From NCBI RefSeq assembly GCF_001426405.1, contig NZ_LMEP01000027.1, positions 165,550 to 229,549 of the forward strand: DNA of 64,000 bases, given 5' to 3'. Every line of letters begins with the position of its first letter. The stretch's first letter is position 1. A program made the translations under genes and the position numbers. Under the pieces are notes generated by a model, which was not told where the DNA came from, ran no database searches, and was given only the letters and a program-made list of their open reading frames with translations. The DNA is from Streptomyces sp. Root1304. GTDB lineage: Bacteria; Actinomycetota; Actinomycetes; Streptomycetales; Streptomycetaceae. Shown here piece by piece: positions 17,285-25,451 of this stretch.

Positions 17285-17551
17285 TCACGACCGCGTAGCG
17301 GCTTTCGTGTGATGCGGCGGAAAGTGCTGGACTCGCGCGTCCGGGCCCGGGAACACCAGGGTGACCCGGCCCGTGTCCGACCAGCGGACGTCGAAGGGAG
17401 GAGTGCCGTCCGCGTGGTGGAGCCCGACGACCTCGCCGTCACGCCCTCTGTCCCCGACCGTGGAACCGCCGACGATCAGACGGTCGCCGATGCGAGCCCA
17501 CAACCCCGCGCGGGGCGTCTCCCGGCCCTGCCGTGTCTCCGTCGCGGTCAT
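17285..17551 (-). CDS. DUF1918 small protein
   Basis: The 88-residue protein has the DUF1918 core RIGDRLIVGGSTVGDRGRDGEVVGLHHADGTPPFDVRWSDTG, then VFPGPDARVQHF. It is an SH3-like beta-barrel family common in actinobacteria, of unknown function. A GGGAGGCGAGG ribosome site precedes the ATG. It diverges from the CBS gene at 17751 across a region with operator boxes. The 198 bases between its end and the USP gene hold only the operator pair at 17158-17194. Confidence 0.82.
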   Translation of the reverse strand: MTATETRQGRETPRAGLWARIGDRLIVGGSTVGDRGRDGEVVGLHHADGTPPFDVRWSDTGRVTLVFPGPDARVQHFPPHHTKAATRS

Positions 17552-17630
17552 GGTCCTCGCCTCCCGGCCCGAGCAACCGGCCACGGCCCTCCCGGGACCG
17601 GTGCCCACGCCTTCCACCATGCGCCCCGAT

Positions 17631-17679
17631 GGGCCGCTCGTCATGGGGCCGACCGTCCCGGAAGGGGACCATTCGGCAC
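17631..17679. promoter_or_regulatory. Palindromic operator cluster between DUF1918 gene and CBS operon
   Basis: GGGCCGACCGTCCC (17646-17659) fits GGGNC-N4-GNCCC exactly, GGGACCATTCGGCA (17665-17678) follows with its centre 19 bases on, and GGGCCGCTCGTCAT precedes at 17631. The cluster lies 70-120 bases before the eight-gene CBS to USP operon and 80-130 bases before the DUF1918 gene, so it may control both. Confidence 0.5.
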
Positions 17680-17750
17680 TGCCCGGGGGCCGGTCCCGCG
17701 CAGCAGGGTGAGATCTACCGGGCCGCCGCGTCCCGTGAAGGAGGACCGTC

Positions 17751-18428
17751 ATGCAGCACCGTACGGTTTTCGAGGTGCTGACCCACAACGTGGTCACCGC
17801 CGCCCCCCAGACCCCGTTCAAGCAGATCGCCCGGCTCTTCGCCGAACACGACGTCTCCGCGGTCCCGGTCGTGGCCCCCGACCGACGCCCGCTCGGCGTG
17901 GTCTCGGAGGCCGACCTGCTGCGCGCGACCGCCGAACTCCCCGACCTGGAGGGGCGATGGGCAGGCGTCCGGCTCCTGTCCCAGGAGCGAGGGCTGCCCG
18001 ACGCGGAGACCGCCGCCCAGCTGATGACCTCACCGGCCGTCACGGCACAGCCGAACTGGAATCTCGCCGAGACGGCCCGGACGATGCACCGCAAGGCGGT
18101 GAAGCGGCTTCCTGTCGTCGACGAGACCGGCCGGCTCGTCGGGATCATCAGCCGAAGCGACCTGCTGAGGCCCTTCCTTCGGAGTGACACCGCGATCCGT
18201 GACGAGATCGAGCACGACGTCCTGGCCGACACGCTGCGCCTTGCTCCCGACACGGTCCGTGTGACCGTCGACGACGGGGTCGTCACGCTGGTGGGCCGCG
18301 TCGAAAGGCGCGCCGACATCCCCGTGGTCGTACGCCTCTGCCGCTCGGTCGACGGAGTGGTCGCCCTGCACAAATCGATCGACTACGCCTACGACAACCT
18401 CGCGCTCGACCTGGAGCCACCGCGATGA
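17751..18428 (+). CDS. CBS-pair and BON domain protein, first gene of acetyl-CoA/2-oxoacid dehydrogenase operon
   Basis: The 225-residue protein has CBS 1 (FEVLTHNVVTAAPQTPFKQ..LGVVSEADLL, about 7-60), CBS 2 (AAQLMTSPAVTAQ..LVGIISRSDLLRPF, about 88-145) and a BON domain (about 155-215, VRVTVDDGVVTLVGRVE). It is a close relative of the proteins at 4966 and 23900. It may sense adenylate charge for the operon. Its stop overlaps the next gene's ATG as ATGA. Confidence 0.88.
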   Translation: MQHRTVFEVLTHNVVTAAPQTPFKQIARLFAEHDVSAVPVVAPDRRPLGVVSEADLLRATAELPDLEGRWAGVRLLSQERGLPDAETAAQLMTSPAVTAQPNWNLAETARTMHRKAVKRLPVVDETGRLVGIISRSDLLRPFLRSDTAIRDEIEHDVLADTLRLAPDTVRVTVDDGVVTLVGRVERRADIPVVVRLCRSVDGVVALHKSIDYAYDNLALDLEPPR

Positions 18429-20227
18429 ACGCACTGTGGGTGGCGCCGGTCATGCCCGACTACGACAGCGCCCGGGTTACGTTCTCCTGGCGACGCGAGC
18501 GGTCCCGGCTCGCCGGGCTACCGGACGGCGGCATCAACATCGGTTACGAGGCGGTCGACCGGCACCTGCGTGAGGGCCACGGCGATCGCGTCGCGCTGCG
18601 CTGCGTCGGCCGCGACGGCTCCGTGGCGACCGTGACCTTCGCCCGGCTGGCGGCCGAGAGCTCCCGCTTCGCGCAGGTGCTGGAGACGCTCGGCCTGGCG
18701 CGCGGCGAGCGGGTGTTCACCCTGCTCGGCCGCCGCTTCGAGCTGTACAGCACCGTCCTCGGAACACTGCGTGCCGGGCGAGTCCTGTGCCCCCTGTTCA
18801 CCGCCTTCGGTCCCGAACCCGTCGCCCTGCGCATGGAGCTGGGCAACGCCCGGGCGCTGGTCACGACCCGGGAGCTGTACGAGCGCAAGGTGGCCCCGAT
18901 ACGGGCCCGGCTTCCGCACCTGCGGCACGTCCTTCTCCTCGACCCCGGGGCCGACCCGCCCCCGGGCACCCTCTCGTTCCCCGCGCTCACGGACGCCGCG
19001 CCGGACGAGTACACGGTGGGCCCGACCGATCCGGCGGAGCCGGCGCTGCTGCACTTCACCAGCGGCACGACGGGCACCCCCAAGGGCGCGGTACACGTGC
19101 ACGAGGCGGTCCTCGCCCATCACGTCACCGCCGCCCACGCCCTGGACCTGCACGAAGGCGACGTCTTCTGGTGCACCGCCGACCCCGGCTGGGTCACCGG
19201 CATGTCGTACGGCATCATCGCCCCGCTCACCCACGGGGTGACCACCGTCGTCGACGAAGGAGACTTCTCCCCCGCTCGCTGGTACGGGATCCTCGCCGAC
19301 CAGCACGTCACCGTCTGGTACACGGCTCCCACCGCGCTGCGCATGCTCATGCGGGCCGCACCGCGCAGCGGCGACCCGATGCCCGCCGCGCGCCACGACC
19401 TCTCGTCGCTCCGGTTCGTCGCGAGCGTCGGCGAGCCGCTCAATCCCGAGGCCGTGCGCTGGGGGCGGGAAGCGCTCGGGCTTCCGGTCCACGACACCTG
19501 GTGGCAGACCGAGACCGGTGCCATCATGATCGCGAATTTCGCGGCCGATCCGGTACGGCCAGGGTCGATGGGGCGACCGCTTCCGGGTGTCGAGGCCGCC
19601 GTACTGGCGTGCGGCGAGGACGGCCGGGCGGCGGTCACCGGCGGGCACGTCCAGATCCTCCAGGAGCCGGGCGCTCAGGGCGAACTCGCCCTGCGGGCGG
19701 GCTGGCCGTCGATGTTCCGCGGCTACCTCCACGAGCCGCGGCGGTACGAGGCGTGCTTCGCGGACGGGTGGTACCTGACCGGCGACCTGGTCAGCCGCGA
19801 CGCCGACGGCTGGTACTGGTTCGTGGGCCGCGCCGACGACGTCATCAAGTCCGCGGGGCACCTCATCGGGCCGTTCGAGGTGGAGAGCGCCCTCATGGAG
19901 CATCCGGCCGTCGCCGAGGCCGGCGTCATCGGCCGCCCGGACCAGCTGGCGGGCGCGATCGTCAAGGCGTTCGTCCTTCCCCGCCCCGGGTATCCGCCCG
20001 ACACCGAACTGCGGCGGGACGTCCTGGCGTTCGCTCGTCGGCGCCTCGGGCCGGCCGTCGCCCCTCGCGAGATCGAGTTCGTCGAGGATCTGCCCCACAC
20101 CCGTAGCGGAAAGGTGATGCGCCGCCTGCTGCGGGCCCGCGAACTGGGCCTGCCCGAGGGCGATGTGTCGACGCTGGAGACACCCGAACCGGCCGGAACG
20201 GCAAGGCCCTCGGGGAAGGAGCCGTGA
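18425..20227 (+). CDS. acsA: Acetyl-CoA synthetase (AMP-forming acetate-CoA ligase)
   Basis: The 600-residue enzyme activates acetate (or another short acid) to acyl-AMP and then acyl-CoA. Motifs include LLHFTSGTTGTPKGAVHVH for AMP binding, DTWWQTETGAIMIANF, the hinge GWYLTGDL..DGWYWFVGRADDVIKSAGHLIGP and PHTRSGKVMRRLLR. Lys563 in RSGK is the catalytic lysine that protein acetyltransferases modify in this family. It is shorter than enterobacterial Acs (about 650) and nearer the AcsA type. ATGA overlap with the CBS gene and TGATG overlap with the E1alpha gene place it inside the operon, where it and the dehydrogenase could both supply acetyl groups. Confidence 0.9.
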   Translation: MNALWVAPVMPDYDSARVTFSWRRERSRLAGLPDGGINIGYEAVDRHLREGHGDRVALRCVGRDGSVATVTFARLAAESSRFAQVLETLGLARGERVFTLLGRRFELYSTVLGTLRAGRVLCPLFTAFGPEPVALRMELGNARALVTTRELYERKVAPIRARLPHLRHVLLLDPGADPPPGTLSFPALTDAAPDEYTVGPTDPAEPALLHFTSGTTGTPKGAVHVHEAVLAHHVTAAHALDLHEGDVFWCTADPGWVTGMSYGIIAPLTHGVTTVVDEGDFSPARWYGILADQHVTVWYTAPTALRMLMRAAPRSGDPMPAARHDLSSLRFVASVGEPLNPEAVRWGREALGLPVHDTWWQTETGAIMIANFAADPVRPGSMGRPLPGVEAAVLACGEDGRAAVTGGHVQILQEPGAQGELALRAGWPSMFRGYLHEPRRYEACFADGWYLTGDLVSRDADGWYWFVGRADDVIKSAGHLIGPFEVESALMEHPAVAEAGVIGRPDQLAGAIVKAFVLPRPGYPPDTELRRDVLAFARRRLGPAVAPREIEFVEDLPHTRSGKVMRRLLRARELGLPEGDVSTLETPEPAGTARPSGKEP

Positions 20228-21291
20228 TGGCCACCGCACGCGGCGGCAAGTCCGCCGGGACACCGAAGACGAAGCGCCCCCGTCGCGCACCTGGACCCAC
20301 CGCTCCCTCCCGCACACCTGCGGCGACCCACGACCTGGACCTGCTGCGGCAGATGCTGCTCATCCGACGCTTCGAGGAGCGGTGTGTCGAGCTGTACAGC
20401 GCGGCGGCGATCCGGGGTTTCGTGCACCTCTACATCGGCGAGGAGGCGGTGGCGGTCGGGGTCCACCAGGCGCTCGGCGAGGCGGACGCGGTCGTCTCCA
20501 CCTACCGCGAACACGGCCACGCGCTGGCCAGGGGGGTGCCGCCCGAAGCCGTGATGGCGGAGATGTACGGGAAGGCCACCGGATGCAGCCACGGCCGCGG
20601 CGGCTCCATGCACCTCTTCGACGCCGGGCGCCGCTTCTACGGCGGCAACGCCATCGTCGGCGGCGGACTGCCGCTCGCGGCCGGTCTGGCCCTGGCCGAC
20701 CGGCTGCGCGGCGAGTCCGGAGTGACCTGCTGCTTCTTCGGTGACGGGGCCTTCGCCGAGGGCGAGTTCCACGAGACCGCCAACCTGGCCGCGCTCTGGG
20801 GGCTGCCCGTGCTCTTCGTCTGTGAGAACAACCTGTACGCGATGGGGACGGCCCTCGCCCGCGAACACGCCCAGACGGACCTGGCGATGCGGGCGGCGTC
20901 GTACGGCATGGCGGCCTGGGCCGTCGACGGCATGGACGTGCATGCCGTCGAGAAGGCGGCGCGCGGAGCGGTCGAGTCGATTCGGGCCGGCAACGGACCG
21001 CACTTCCTGGAGATGCGGACGTATCGGTTCCGCGCGCACTCGATGTACGACCCGGACCGGTACCGACCGAAGGACGAGGTCGAGGAGTGGAAGAAGCACG
21101 ACCCCGTCACGGGACTCGCCGAAGGCATGCGCAAGGCCGGTTTCCTCGGCACGGACGCCCAAGAAGCCCTGGACCACGAGGTCATGGAGGAGGTCGACCG
21201 AGCTGTACACGCGGCCGAACAGGCTCCTGAGGAGCCGGCCGAAGACCTGCTCCTCCATGTCACGGCCCGGCAGGAGGAGGTTCCGTCATGA
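20227..21291 (+). CDS. 2-oxoacid dehydrogenase E1 alpha subunit (pyruvate dehydrogenase type)
   Basis: The 354-residue protein has a basic Pro-rich extension of about 35 residues and then the thiamine-dependent dehydrogenase fold. The thiamine diphosphate motif runs from GDG at 172-174 (GDGAFAEGEFHETANLAALW) to ENN at 200-202. HGRGGSMHLFD is typical of pyruvate and acetoin dehydrogenases. Length and motifs fit E1alpha of the heterotetrameric complexes. The ATG overlaps the synthetase stop; a GTG one codon earlier is possible. It is followed by E1beta with an ATGA overlap. Confidence 0.9.
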   Translation: MATARGGKSAGTPKTKRPRRAPGPTAPSRTPAATHDLDLLRQMLLIRRFEERCVELYSAAAIRGFVHLYIGEEAVAVGVHQALGEADAVVSTYREHGHALARGVPPEAVMAEMYGKATGCSHGRGGSMHLFDAGRRFYGGNAIVGGGLPLAAGLALADRLRGESGVTCCFFGDGAFAEGEFHETANLAALWGLPVLFVCENNLYAMGTALAREHAQTDLAMRAASYGMAAWAVDGMDVHAVEKAARGAVESIRAGNGPHFLEMRTYRFRAHSMYDPDRYRPKDEVEEWKKHDPVTGLAEGMRKAGFLGTDAQEALDHEVMEEVDRAVHAAEQAPEEPAEDLLLHVTARQEEVPS

Positions 21292-22298
21292 GCACGCGTA
21301 CACGACCGCGGGCGCATCCCGACGACGGCACCACGACCTTCAGGGAGGCCCTTCGGGAGGGCCTGCGCGAGGCGTTGGCGTCGGACGACCGGGTCTTCCT
21401 GATGGGCGAGGACGTGGGCCGCTACGGCGGCTGCTTCGGTGTGAGCCTCGGCCTCCTGGAGGAGTTCGGCCCCGATCGTGTCCGCGACACGCCCCTGTCG
21501 GAGTCCGCGTTCGTCGGAGCCGGGATCGGCGCCGCACTGGCAGGGATGAGGCCGGTCGTGGAGATCATGACGGTCAACTTCAGCCTGCTGGCACTCGACC
21601 AGATCCTCAACAACGCCGCCACCCTGCGGCACATGTCCGGCGGGCAGTTCGGCGTGCCGCTGGTGATCCGCATGACGACGGGCGCGGGACGGCAGCTGGC
21701 CGCTCAGCACTCCCACAGCCTCGAGGGCTGGTACGCCCACATCCCCGGGCTCCGTGTCCTGGCGCCGGCCACGATCGACGACGCCCGCCATCTGCTGTCC
21801 GCCGCGCTGGTCGACCCCGACCCGGTGCTGCTCTTCGAGCACGGCAGCCTCTACAACGCGGCCGGCACGCTCGATCCGGCCGTCCACGAGGTCGACCTGG
21901 ACCGTGCGGCCGTCCGCCGCACGGGCGACGACGTCACCGTCGTGGCGTACGGCGGTTGCGTGCCCAAGGCCCTCGAAGCCGCGGAGGAACTGGCAGGCGC
22001 GGGGATCAGCGTGGAAGTCGTCGACCTGCGGTCGCTGCGGCCTCTGGACGACGCCACGATCATCGGCTCGGTCCGGCGGACCCACCGGGCCGTCGTGGTC
22101 GACGAGGGCTGGCGCAGCGGCAGTCTGTCCGCCGAGATCGAGTCGCGCATCTGCGAGCAGGCGTTCTTCGAGCTCGACGCACCCGTCGAACGGGTGTGCA
22201 GCGCGGAGGTCCCGATCCCCTACGCCCGTCGGCTCGAGGAGGCGGCGCTGCCCCAGCCGGCCGGAATCGTGGCGGCGGCGCGCCGGGTGGTGAGCTGA
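21288..22298 (+). CDS. 2-oxoacid dehydrogenase E1 beta subunit
   Basis: The 336-residue protein has the transketolase pyrimidine-binding fold with FLMGEDVGRYGG, DTPLSESAFVGAGIGAAL and VEIMTVNFSLLALDQILNNAA, then the transketolase C-terminal domain (about 205-325, VVAYGGCVPKALEAAEELAGAGISVEVVDLRSLRPLD). It pairs with E1alpha to form the decarboxylating component. It starts by ATGA overlap and ends one base before the E2 start, so stoichiometric synthesis is likely. Confidence 0.92.
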   Translation: MSTRTRPRAHPDDGTTTFREALREGLREALASDDRVFLMGEDVGRYGGCFGVSLGLLEEFGPDRVRDTPLSESAFVGAGIGAALAGMRPVVEIMTVNFSLLALDQILNNAATLRHMSGGQFGVPLVIRMTTGAGRQLAAQHSHSLEGWYAHIPGLRVLAPATIDDARHLLSAALVDPDPVLLFEHGSLYNAAGTLDPAVHEVDLDRAAVRRTGDDVTVVAYGGCVPKALEAAEELAGAGISVEVVDLRSLRPLDDATIIGSVRRTHRAVVVDEGWRSGSLSAEIESRICEQAFFELDAPVERVCSAEVPIPYARRLEEAALPQPAGIVAAARRVVS

Positions 22299-22299
22299 G

Positions 22300-23634
22300 A
22301 TGGCCGAGTTCACGATGCCCTCGCTCGGCGCCGACATGGACGAGGGCACGCTCTCCGAGTGGCTGGTGCACCCGGGTGACCAGGTGACGCGGGGCGACGT
22401 CATCGCAGTGGTCGAGACCGCCAAGTCCGCGATCGAGGTGGAGTGCTTCCAGAGCGGCACGGTCGACACCCTCCTGGTGGACGAGGGAACCACCGTGCCG
22501 GTGGGCACCCCGCTGGCACGCATCGGCACGACCCCCGAAAGCCCGTCGGCCGAAGTCGGTCCGCCCGAGAGCCCACCGGCCGAAAGTCCACCCCTCGAAA
22601 GCCCGCCGCCATCGACGCCCCTGGTCCGCCGACTCGCCCAGGACCTGCACGTCGACCTCGCTGTCGTCCATGGTTCGGGCCCGGGAGGCAGGATCACACG
22701 CGCGGATGTGGAGCACGCGGAACCCGCACCGGCACCGGAGCGCGACAAGACCGCGCCGACGACACGGCGGGTGAAGCCGTTGCGCGGCGACGATTCGGCC
22801 AAGGAGCGTCCCGCTCCGCTGCGTGTGAAGTCTTCTCCGCTCGCGCGGCGGCTTGCCACCGAGCTCGGCGTCGACCTCGCCGATGTGACCGGCACGGGTC
22901 GGGATCGCACCGTCCGTGCGGATGACGTCCGTTCCGCCGCGGCCGCCGAGGGCGCGCAGCGGCCGGCCGTCCCGGACATGGCGCGCGCGGCCACGGCACG
23001 GCTCATGAGCCGATCCAAGCGGGAGATCCCGCACTTCTACCTCGCCACGACCGTGGACATGGCAGCGGCCCTGGAGTGGATGCACGCCCGCAACCGCGAA
23101 CTGCCGCTCTCCGCACGGTTGGTGCCCGCGGCACTCACGTTCAAGGCCGTCGCGCTGGCGGCACGCAAAGCGCCCGAGCTCAACGGGCACTGGGTCGACG
23201 ACGGCTTCGTCCCCGCGGACGAGGTACGGCTGGGCGTCGCGGTCTCCCTGCGGGGCGGCGGCCTCGTCGCACCCGCCCTCGCCCACGCCGACGCGCTCTC
23301 CGTGGCCGAGGTGATGGCCGCGCTCAAGGACCTCGTGGCACGGGCACGGGGCGGTCGGCTCCGTGCGTCCGAGACCGCCGACCCCAGTCTCACCGTCACC
23401 AACCTCGGCGACCAGGGCGTCGAGTCCGTGTTCGGCGTCGTCTACCCGCCGCAGGTCGCCCTCGTCGGCCTGGGCAGGATCGTCGAGCGGCCCGTGGCCG
23501 TGAACGGCCTGCTGGGCGTACGTCCCGTACTCACGGCGACGCTGTCCGCCGATCACCGAGCGGCCGACGGCGCCACCGGCGCGCGTCTCCTGACCGCCCT
23601 GGACCGGCTCCTGCAACACCCGGAGGAACTGTGA
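22300..23634 (+). CDS. Dihydrolipoamide acyltransferase E2 with two E3-binding domains
   Basis: The 444-residue protein has a lipoyl domain (1-76) with lipoyl-lysine Lys42 in VVETAKSAIEVE, and a Pro/Ser/Glu linker with repeated ESPP (80-106). Two peripheral-subunit-binding domains follow, at about 107-140 (TPLVRRLAQDLHVDLAVVHG) and 179-213 (SPLARRLATELGVDLADVTG). The catalytic acyltransferase domain (about 225-444) ends with LSADHRAADG, giving His419 and Asp423. Most E2 proteins have a single such binding domain. No E3 (dihydrolipoamide dehydrogenase) gene is in the window, so E3 must be shared from elsewhere. The next gene, an acyl carrier protein, overlaps the stop. Confidence 0.92.
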   Translation: MAEFTMPSLGADMDEGTLSEWLVHPGDQVTRGDVIAVVETAKSAIEVECFQSGTVDTLLVDEGTTVPVGTPLARIGTTPESPSAEVGPPESPPAESPPLESPPPSTPLVRRLAQDLHVDLAVVHGSGPGGRITRADVEHAEPAPAPERDKTAPTTRRVKPLRGDDSAKERPAPLRVKSSPLARRLATELGVDLADVTGTGRDRTVRADDVRSAAAAEGAQRPAVPDMARAATARLMSRSKREIPHFYLATTVDMAAALEWMHARNRELPLSARLVPAALTFKAVALAARKAPELNGHWVDDGFVPADEVRLGVAVSLRGGGLVAPALAHADALSVAEVMAALKDLVARARGGRLRASETADPSLTVTNLGDQGVESVFGVVYPPQVALVGLGRIVERPVAVNGLLGVRPVLTATLSADHRAADGATGARLLTALDRLLQHPEEL

Positions 23635-23900
23635 ACCACGATCAGGCGAAGGCGTTCGTCCGGCAGGCCGTGCAGCGTGTCGTCCCCGGCGCCGACTTCA
23701 CAGGGCTCGATCCCGGCGTGTCCCTGCGGGACACCTTCGAGATGGATTCGCTGGACTTCCTCGAGTTCGTGGAGGCGCTCGCCGAACTCAGTGGGAGGGA
23801 ACTCACCGAGGACGACTATCCGGCCCTCGCCACCTGGGACGGCTGCGCCGCTCGTCTGGTGGCCGGAGCGGGTGCGTCCGCGCAGGGAAGGAGTGGGTGA
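23631..23900 (+). CDS. Acyl carrier protein linked to the 2-oxoacid dehydrogenase operon
   Basis: The 89-residue protein has the helical carrier-protein fold with EMDSLDFLEFVEALAEL, where Ser40 is the expected phosphopantetheine site. The GTG start overlaps the E2 stop by GTGA and the following CBS gene starts within its TGA. A dedicated carrier protein directly after E2 suggests that acyl groups made by the complex or by the acetyl-CoA synthetase may be moved onto it. That transfer is inference; no ketosynthase or other carrier-protein enzyme lies in this operon. Confidence 0.82.
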   Translation: MNHDQAKAFVRQAVQRVVPGADFTGLDPGVSLRDTFEMDSLDFLEFVEALAELSGRELTEDDYPALATWDGCAARLVAGAGASAQGRSG

Positions 23901-24580
23901 TGCGACACCGCAGGATCGACCGGCTGATGACCCGTGAGGTGGTGAGCGTACGCGGCGACGCGCCGTTCAAGGAGATCGTGAGGGTGCTGTCGCGGCACCG
24001 GGTCACCGCCCTGCCGGTGGTGGACGGAGAGAACCGGGTGATCGGAGTCGTGTCGGAGGGTGATCTGATGCGGAAGACGGCCGACCGGGCCACCACCCCG
24101 GGAGACATGCCGGGTGTGCCGGGGCTCGAGGCGTGGGAGCGCGCGAAGGCCGAGGGAACGCGCGCGGAGGAGCTGATGTCCGCACCCGCCGTGTGCGCCC
24201 GCCCCGACTGGACCGTGGCGGAGGCGGCCCGGCTCATGGAGGTCCAAGGGATCAAGCGGCTCGCCGTCGTCGACGACGAGGACCGCATGGTGGGCATCGT
24301 GAGCCGCCGCGACCTCCTCGGCATCTTCCTCCGCCAGGACGACGACATCCGCCGGGAGATCGTCGAGGACGTGCTCGGCGACACGCTGCGTCTCGACCCG
24401 ACCTGGCTCACGGTCGACGTGCGCGACGGGCGGGTCGACCTCACCGGGAAGCTGCGCTTCCGCGGCATGATCCCGGCCGTCGAGCGCATGTGCGCGATGG
24501 TCGACGGAGTGGTCTCGGTCTCCTCGACCCGTCTCACCTACGACATCGACGACACCGCACAAGGAGGTGGACGATCATGA
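23900..24580 (+). CDS. CBS-pair and BON domain protein
   Basis: The 226-residue protein has CBS 1 (IDRLMTREVVSVRGDAPFKE..VIGVVSEGDLM), CBS 2 (AEELMSAPAVCARPDW..MVGIVSRRDLLGIFL) and a BON domain (about 155-212, LTVDVRDGRVDLTGKLRF). AAGGAG sits 7 bases before the ATG at 23900, which also overlaps the carrier-protein stop; a GTG one codon earlier is possible. It is the second CBS-BON protein of the same operon, so the two may pair or act on different partners. Confidence 0.88.
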   Translation: MRHRRIDRLMTREVVSVRGDAPFKEIVRVLSRHRVTALPVVDGENRVIGVVSEGDLMRKTADRATTPGDMPGVPGLEAWERAKAEGTRAEELMSAPAVCARPDWTVAEAARLMEVQGIKRLAVVDDEDRMVGIVSRRDLLGIFLRQDDDIRREIVEDVLGDTLRLDPTWLTVDVRDGRVDLTGKLRFRGMIPAVERMCAMVDGVVSVSSTRLTYDIDDTAQGGGRS

Positions 24581-25431
24581 CGCAGGGCATCGTGGTCGGT
24601 CTGGACGGTACGGATCAGGCGAACGCAGCCGCGCAGTGGGCGGCGGAGGAGGCGGTGCTGCGCGGCACAGGGGTGCACCTGGTCCATGTGAAGGAGACGT
24701 CGCCGGACGCCGTGCTGCCGTTCGCGGCGCGAGAGTCCGACGAGCCGTGGGCAGAGGAGCTGCTCGCCCGCACGGCGGCCGGGCTGCGCGCACGTCATCC
24801 GGACCTGTCGGTGACCACCAGGCTGCTGCCGTCGGGGCCCGTGGTGAGCCTCGTCGCCGCGGCCGAGCAGAGCGACCTGCTCGTCCTCGGCTCCCGCGCC
24901 CTGGGCGGTACGACCGGATACCTGATCGGCTCGGTCGGGATGACGGTCGCCGGTCTTGTCGACCGGCCCGTCGTCCTCGTCCGGTCCCTCGACACGTCAC
25001 CTCCTCAAGGTCCCGTCGTGGTGGGCGTCGACCTCCGGCAACCCGTGGACACCGTTCTGGGATTCGCCTTCGAGGAGGCGGCCCGGCGTCTCGCCGGGGT
25101 GCAGGTCGTCCACGCGCAGCAGCTGCCTGTGTACGCGACGCTCGGCCCCGCCATGGTTCCGGACATCCGGCTCACCGCCGCCCCCGAGATCCGGCGTTCG
25201 CTCGACGATCTCCTCGAACCCTGGCGAGCGAAGTTCCCCGACGTGCCCGCGAGCGGGCGGGTGACGATCGGGTCGGCGGGCCAGGAGCTGGTGCACACCG
25301 CCGCGGACGCGGCCCTCGTGGTGGTCGGTAGGCGCACCCGGGCTTCGACGCTGGGTGCGCACATCGGCAGTGTGGCCCACGCGGTGCTGCACCACAGTCG
25401 GTCACCGGTCGCTCTCGTCCCCCACGGCTGA
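24577..25431 (+). CDS. Universal stress protein, two tandem USP domains
   Basis: The 284-residue protein begins MTQGIVVGLDGTDQANAAAQWAA. Domain 1 keeps LGSRALGGTTGYLIGSVGMTVAGLVDRPVVLVR. Domain 2 begins GPVVVGVDLRQPVDTVLGFAFEEAARR and ends VVVGRRTRASTLGAHIGSVAHAVLHHSRSPVALVP. AAGGAGGTGG, a near-ideal ribosome site, precedes the ATG, which overlaps the CBS stop as ATGA. It is the last gene of the operon and ends within the stem of a hairpin shared with the convergent formate dehydrogenase gene. Confidence 0.9.
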   Translation: MTQGIVVGLDGTDQANAAAQWAAEEAVLRGTGVHLVHVKETSPDAVLPFAARESDEPWAEELLARTAAGLRARHPDLSVTTRLLPSGPVVSLVAAAEQSDLLVLGSRALGGTTGYLIGSVGMTVAGLVDRPVVLVRSLDTSPPQGPVVVGVDLRQPVDTVLGFAFEEAARRLAGVQVVHAQQLPVYATLGPAMVPDIRLTAAPEIRRSLDDLLEPWRAKFPDVPASGRVTIGSAGQELVHTAADAALVVVGRRTRASTLGAHIGSVAHAVLHHSRSPVALVPHG

Positions 25432-25451
25432 CCTCGGGGCCGATCAGCCGT
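25424..25451. terminator. Bidirectional hairpin spanning two convergent stop codons
   Basis: ACGGCTGA (25424-25431) and TCAGCCGT (25444-25451) form a perfect 8-base stem around a 12-base loop. One stop codon of each convergent gene lies inside a stem arm. There is no T tract, as is common in Streptomyces. It probably ends both transcripts. Confidence 0.5.
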
